From positions 1 to 8,212 of the forward strand of contig JAQVWW010000033.1 in the NCBI GenBank assembly GCA_028709505.1: DNA of 8,212 nt. Direction: 5' to 3'. The notes beneath the pieces were generated by a model, which saw only the letters and a list, made by a program, of their open reading frames with translations, was not told the origin of the DNA and searched no databases. The position numbers were made by a program, and so were the translations under genes. Positions 5,280 to 8,212 of the stretch are shown here, in pieces. The DNA comes from Eubacteriales bacterium (GTDB lineage Bacteria; Bacillota; Clostridia; Christensenellales; UMGS416). How positions within the stretch are numbered: position 1 is the first letter of the stretch; every line of letters starts with the position of its first letter.

Positions 5280-5744
5280 TTATCGCGGCTCCGCAGATAG
5301 TGATTGCCGGTATTCCAGCACCATCACCCGCTCGCCTTCTATCCAGCGGCCGTCAAAGCGGAAACCTTCGCTTTCATACAGCGCAAAGGCAATTTGATTA
5401 TCCGGCTCGGCGCTGATAAACACGCTATGGCAGCTTTCGTCCCGGGCAATGCGCGTAAGCACCGCGCGCAGCGCGGCGCGGCCGTAGCCCCTATTCTGGT
5501 AGTGGGCATCGATCATCAGCCGGTAAATCCAGTATTCCCCGTCGTCGGGGTCCAGCGCATACATCACAAAGCCCACCGGTGTCCCTCCGGCATAGACCGC
5601 CAGCGGCACACATTCGGGCAGCGCGTAGGCCTGGGCAAGGGATACGGCGTTGGGTGCCACCCATTCCCGCTGATTTTCGGCCACCTTAAGGCGCAGGATA
5701 TCTTCCCAATTGTTCCGGTCAACGTTCCGCAGCTCCACCGTCAT
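5280..5744 (-). CDS. GNAT family N-acetyltransferase (BltD/spermidine acetyltransferase-like)
   Basis: This is a 154-aa single-domain acetyl-CoA-dependent acetyltransferase, presumably cytoplasmic. The N-terminal LRLKVAENQREWVAPNAVSL (17-36) resembles the BltD/PaiA-type polyamine acetyltransferase group. GEYWIYRLMID (69-79) is the strand before the acetyl-CoA loop. HYQNRGYGRAAL (81-92) carries the Q-x-x-G-x-G pyrophosphate-binding motif (Gln83, Gly86, Gly88). EPDNQIAFALYESEGF (113-128) is the typical motif B with Tyr123 as the likely general acid. Its ATG overlaps the TGA of the upstream HAD gene (ATGA), so translation is probably coupled and there is no separate promoter. A polyamine substrate is suggested by similarity recalled from the family; amino acids, peptides or a drug remain possible. 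Confidence 0.9.
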   Translation of the reverse strand: MTVELRNVDRNNWEDILRLKVAENQREWVAPNAVSLAQAYALPECVPLAVYAGGTPVGFVMYALDPDDGEYWIYRLMIDAHYQNRGYGRAALRAVLTRIARDESCHSVFISAEPDNQIAFALYESEGFRFDGRWIEGERVMVLEYRQSLSAEPR

Positions 5745-6607
5745 AGCGTATCCCCAGAAAAAATTTCGGCATCCAGATATCCCCGGGCGGCGTAATGACG
5801 AATGACGTCGTAGACGCCGTCACCGGCCGGCTTATCCGACACATAGCCGTCATTTTTACGGACAAGCTCCTTGACGATGGGATCGGCGTTGCCCACGCAA
5901 CCCGAAAGGAAGCCGTATTCGCCGCTGAGCATTGAGATATCGTTTAAGCTGTCGCCGATGGCCAGCACGTCGCCCGGCGCATAGCCGCAGTACCGCGCCG
6001 CCCGCAGCAGCGCCGCGCCTTTGCCGCTGCCCGCCGGCACCACGTTGACGATAGACGTATTGCGGTGCAGCGCCACGCCGTCCTGCGGCGTGAAGAAGTC
6101 TTCCAGCAGCGCGATGGCCTGCTGGGCGCAGTCCGCTTCGGTGAAATGTATCTCCATGCCAAACTGCGAGAACACAATCCACTTCTCCACGGCCCAGCCC
6201 TGCGCGTCAATGGCCGCCATCATGTCGGCGACGCGGCCGGCAAGCCTGCGGCAGAAGGCGTCGTTGGCGGCCTGCAACGTATCGTTATCGCCGCCCTGCG
6301 AGACGAACATGCCGTCCTTGTCCCAATCGTAAATACGGTGCGGGTCACGATGACCGCGGTTCCAGTAAATAAAGTTCTCCTGATCCATAAAAAAGCTGGG
6401 AAAGGGCCGGCCGGGCTGTACGCCGGCCAGCCGCAGCGTATCCAGCAGCGCTTCGGCTTGGCGGCCGCTATCGATGCCCACCAGGATGCCGCCGGCGATG
6501 AGCCGGTTGATAAGCGCCAGCGTATCGGAGGGGATATACTTTTTGCCGCCGGTATGATCCAACAGCGTCCAGTCAAAGTCCATGGCTATCATTTTAATGC
6601 GGTGCAT
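5741..6607 (-). CDS. Cof-type HAD-IIB family hydrolase (sugar phosphatase-like)
   Basis: This is a cytoplasmic Mg-dependent phosphatase of the haloacid dehalogenase superfamily, 288 aa, usual for the Cof group. Motif I is DFDWT (10-14, nucleophile Asp10 and acid/base Asp12), motif II has Ser47 (GIDSGRQ), motif III Lys196 (SGKGAAL), and motif IV GDSLND (218-223). The large cap domain between motifs II and III (about 80-180) defines type IIB. GNADPIVKE (239-247) is another Cof signature. The start at 6607 is preceded by AAAGAGGAA; the frame stays open further upstream but runs through the promoter. It is the first gene of an operon with the GNAT gene and diverges from mrp. The substrate is probably a phosphorylated sugar or cofactor, and cannot be narrowed. 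Confidence 0.94.
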   Translation of the reverse strand: MHRIKMIAMDFDWTLLDHTGGKKYIPSDTLALINRLIAGGILVGIDSGRQAEALLDTLRLAGVQPGRPFPSFFMDQENFIYWNRGHRDPHRIYDWDKDGMFVSQGGDNDTLQAANDAFCRRLAGRVADMMAAIDAQGWAVEKWIVFSQFGMEIHFTEADCAQQAIALLEDFFTPQDGVALHRNTSIVNVVPAGSGKGAALLRAARYCGYAPGDVLAIGDSLNDISMLSGEYGFLSGCVGNADPIVKELVRKNDGYVSDKPAGDGVYDVIRHYAARGYLDAEIFSGDTL

Positions 6608-6643
6608 GGGGTTCCTCTTTCCGTTATGCAGTGTGATAGCCCC

Positions 6644-6672
6644 ATTGTACCGTTTTTTGCTCGATGTTTCCA
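6644..6672 (-). promoter_or_regulatory. Promoter of the HAD-GNAT operon
   Basis: On the minus strand, TGGAAA (6667-6672), a 17-bp spacer and TACAAT (6644-6649) are placed to start near 6637, giving a leader of about 30 nt with its Shine-Dalgarno. The -10 box is good and the -35 box moderate. Confidence 0.6.
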
Positions 6673-6701
6673 GCCAAAGTGCTGCCCTGCCGCCGCGCCC
6701 C

Positions 6702-6730
6702 TTGACACCCGCCGGCAGGAACATTAGAAT
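6702..6730 (+). promoter_or_regulatory. Sigma-A-type promoter of mrp
   Basis: TTGACA (6702-6707), a 17-bp spacer and TAGAAT (6725-6730) give an expected start near 6737 and a leader of about 88 nt. It lies back to back with the HAD promoter, with 29 bp between the two -35 boxes. Confidence 0.85.
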
Positions 6731-6733
6731 ACT

Positions 6734-6783
6734 ACCCGAACCCAACCCTTGCCGGGCAAAGGTGCGCCGCACATCGGGTTTTT
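6734..6783 (+). promoter_or_regulatory. Structured leader of mrp, possible attenuator
   Basis: An outer stem ACCCGA (6734-6739) / TCGGGT (6774-6779) encloses two small perfect hairpins, TTGCC-G-GGCAA (6749-6759) and GTGCG-C-CGCAC (6762-6772). It is followed by five T (6779-6783). The layout resembles a folded domain with a weak terminator. The outer stem begins at or just before the predicted start site, so it may be only partly transcribed. Confidence 0.35.
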
Positions 6784-6824
6784 ACAGGGCGTGCGTTGGG
6801 CCGGCAGATAAAAGGAGTAGAACC

Positions 6825-7664
6825 ATGAACGAAGCCGAAAACTGTACGCACAACTGCGAAACCTGCTCTGCCAGCTGTTCCTCGCGTGAGAAGCAGAGCT
6901 TTTTGGAAGCGCCGCATGCGATGAGCAGCGTCAAAAAAGTCATCGGCGTGGTCAGCGGCAAAGGCGGCGTGGGCAAGTCGATGGTGACGGCGCTGCTGGC
7001 CACCATTTTGCGCCGGCGCAACCGGCAGACCGCCATCCTGGATGCCGACATCACCGGCCCGTCCATCCCGAAGCTGTTCGGCCTTACCAAAAAGGCCACC
7101 GGCGACGAGCTGGGCATGTACCCGGTACGCAGCAAGACCGGCATCGACATCATGTCCATCAACCTGCTGCTGGATACCGACACGACGCCGGTGGTGTGGC
7201 GCGGGCCGGTCATCGCCGGCACCGTCAAGCAGTTCTGGACCGATGTCATCTGGGAGGATATCGACTTTATGTTCGTCGACCTGCCCCCGGGCACCGGCGA
7301 CGTGCCGCTGACGGTGTTCCAATCGCTGCCGCTGGACGGCATCATCGTCGTCACGACGCCGCAGGAGCTGGTTTCGATGATTGTGGCCAAGGCGGTGAAC
7401 ATGGCGCGGATGATGAACATCCCCATCCTGGGCATCGTCGAGAACATGAGTTACGCGCTCTGCCCCGATTGCGGCAAGCATATCTCCATCTTCGGCGAGA
7501 GCCACGTTGACGAGATTGCCGCGCAGTACCAGCTGGACGTACTGGGCCGGCTGCCCATCGACCCGGCGCTGACGCGCGCCGCCGACGAAGGCCTCATCGA
7601 GCTGTTCGACGGCGATTATCTGCAGCAGGCCGCCGACAGCATCGAGAAAAAGTTGGCCGAATAA
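6825..7664 (+). CDS. mrp: Mrp/NBP35 family iron-sulfur carrier ATPase
   Basis: This is a cytoplasmic P-loop ATPase that binds and transfers Fe-S clusters to apo-proteins, 279 aa. An N-terminal Cys cluster C-x3-C-x2-C-x3-C (Cys7, 11, 14, 18) can hold a cluster. The deviant Walker A GKGGVGKS (45-52) with its signature Lys46, the DADITGPSIPK loop (73-83) and the FVDLPPGTGD Walker B (150-159) define the Mrp/NBP35 ATPases and set it apart from MinD or ParA. The C-terminal CPDC (213-216) supplies the cysteines that bridge a cluster at the dimer interface. The start at 6825 has AAGGAG seven bases upstream; the open frame before it overlaps the promoter and is not translated. There is no N-terminal MIP18/DUF59 domain, unlike many bacterial Mrp proteins. 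The gene stands alone with its own promoter and terminator. Confidence 0.97.
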   Translation: MNEAENCTHNCETCSASCSSREKQSFLEAPHAMSSVKKVIGVVSGKGGVGKSMVTALLATILRRRNRQTAILDADITGPSIPKLFGLTKKATGDELGMYPVRSKTGIDIMSINLLLDTDTTPVVWRGPVIAGTVKQFWTDVIWEDIDFMFVDLPPGTGDVPLTVFQSLPLDGIIVVTTPQELVSMIVAKAVNMARMMNIPILGIVENMSYALCPDCGKHISIFGESHVDEIAAQYQLDVLGRLPIDPALTRAADEGLIELFDGDYLQQAADSIEKKLAE

Positions 7665-7676
7665 GCGTATACGCAC

Positions 7677-7705
7677 AAAGAGACGCCCAGGGGCGTCTCT
7701 TTTTT
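7677..7705 (+). terminator. Intrinsic terminator of mrp
   Basis: An 11-bp perfect stem AAAGAGACGCC / GGCGTCTCTTT with a CAGG loop is followed by a T-run to 7705, starting 12 nt after the stop codon. A small palindrome GCGTATACGC (7665-7674) sits between stop codon and terminator. Confidence 0.95.
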
Positions 7706-8212
7706 GATGCCGGGTTTAACGCGCCGGTGCCGGGCTGTTACGAAAGCCGGCGCCCCCCGATGCCAGTAATTTTTTCCCATCCCCTAAGGCTCTGTGTGGA
7801 ACGCGCTTCGCCACTTGCTGCGCCGGCGTGCCTCTCTCGCCGCCTTGCCCGGCTTGCTGTCTTGCTCATACGGCGGCGAAGCTTTTCCCGGTAGCCACGA
7901 TAAGCCCGCTGTCGTTTTTGCCGCGGAGAACCCGCAGGCTCCAAGTAATGCTCCGGGCGCCCCACGCGCTGACACACCGTATCCGCGGCATTTTTTGCAA
8001 CGGTCCGCCCTTCGTCATACGGCGGATGAAGGAATAGAACCGCTCAGGCCGGCAAAGCGTGCGCCGCCGAAGCCCCCGCCGGGTTGGGCCGGGCGCGCCC
8101 CGTCGCCGCCATCTTCCTGCGCCCCACTGCCTTTTTGCCGTGTTCCATCTGCCTGTATTGTAATGCCTTTTCAACAGCCTATGCACGGCACAGCACCCGC
8201 CACCCCAACGGA
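7706..8212. other. GC-rich region with inverted repeats and no supported gene
   Basis: This stretch of 507 bp runs to the right edge. Open frames on both strands overlap one another, are Arg/Pro-rich and lack Shine-Dalgarno sequences. Visible structure includes a bulged hairpin near 7724-7755 (GGTGCCGG with CCGGCGCC). An 8-bp inverted repeat TCGCCGCC (7837-7844) / GGCGGCGA (7872-7879) is also present. The 11-mer TCATACGGCGG occurs twice in direct orientation (7866-7876 and 8015-8025), the second copy inside a TCCGCC / GGCGGA inverted repeat. I could not match it to tmRNA, RNase P RNA, SRP RNA, 6S RNA or a T-box. It may be an untranslated or decayed region, or an unrecognised RNA. Confidence 0.5.

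Noticed and set aside
4905..5416. Plus-strand frames of about 105-130 codons over the repeat cluster.
   Set aside because: Composed of translated palindromes and overlapping the acetyltransferase gene antisense; no Shine-Dalgarno.
6608..6772. 55-residue upstream extension of the HAD protein.
   Set aside because: It runs through the predicted promoter and leader. The DFDWT motif is normally close to the N-terminus, and a Shine-Dalgarno precedes 6607.
6582..6824. Upstream extension of the Mrp frame.
   Set aside because: It covers the mrp promoter and overlaps the divergent HAD gene start. The family N-terminus begins with the Cys cluster at 6825.
7738..8186. Overlapping minus-strand frames of 79 and 106 codons in the right-hand region.
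   Set aside because: Arg-rich, mutually overlapping, no Shine-Dalgarno, and the longer one uses a GTG start. I could not connect them to any family.

Overview
The window looks like chromosomal DNA from a GC-rich anaerobic Firmicute, probably a gut-type Clostridia lineage (inference). Four things suggest this. The Shine-Dalgarno sequences are strong AGGAGG types. The promoters have TTGACA/TATAAT-type boxes spaced 17 bp apart. The sugar ABC transporter is of the LplABC/YtcPQ type with no ATPase gene of its own. The Mrp ATPase has an N-terminal Cys cluster of the kind I associate with clostridial homologues. No mobile element, rRNA, tRNA or CRISPR array was recognised.

Block 1 (1-4906) is a divergent carbohydrate locus. 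On the minus strand, from 2330 down to the left edge, lie two CUT1 permease subunits and the start of a solute-binding lipoprotein. On the plus strand, 2897-4853 encodes a TIM-barrel sugar isomerase/epimerase and a Gfo/Idh/MocA oxidoreductase, closed by a very strong terminator. The two arms are separated by a long AT-rich intergenic region. It carries a consensus promoter in each direction, a 12-nt direct repeat overlapping one transcription start, and a 12-bp palindrome. The logical reading is uptake of a sugar or glycoside followed by oxidation and isomerisation. The gene set resembles 3-keto-sugar pathways such as E. coli YcjN-S, but the substrate cannot be read from the sequence. The regulator and the ATPase are not in the window.

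Block 2 (4907-5279) has no gene. It holds three copies of a roughly 53-nt two-hairpin repeat, two direct and one inverted. Paired base changes between copies keep the stems intact. This is the most unusual structure in the window.

Block 3 (5280-6607, minus strand) is a two-gene operon: a Cof-type HAD phosphatase translationally coupled by an ATGA overlap to a GNAT acetyltransferase. Block 4 (6825-7705, plus strand) is a single gene, mrp, an Fe-S carrier P-loop ATPase with a clear promoter, a structured leader and its own terminator. Blocks 3 and 4 are transcribed divergently. From 7706 to the right edge there is about 500 bp of GC-rich DNA with inverted repeats and no supportable gene.

I see no defence system, toxin-antitoxin pair or other clearly new biological system. 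The best leads are the repeat cluster, the divergent control region, and the oxidoreductase/epimerase pair.
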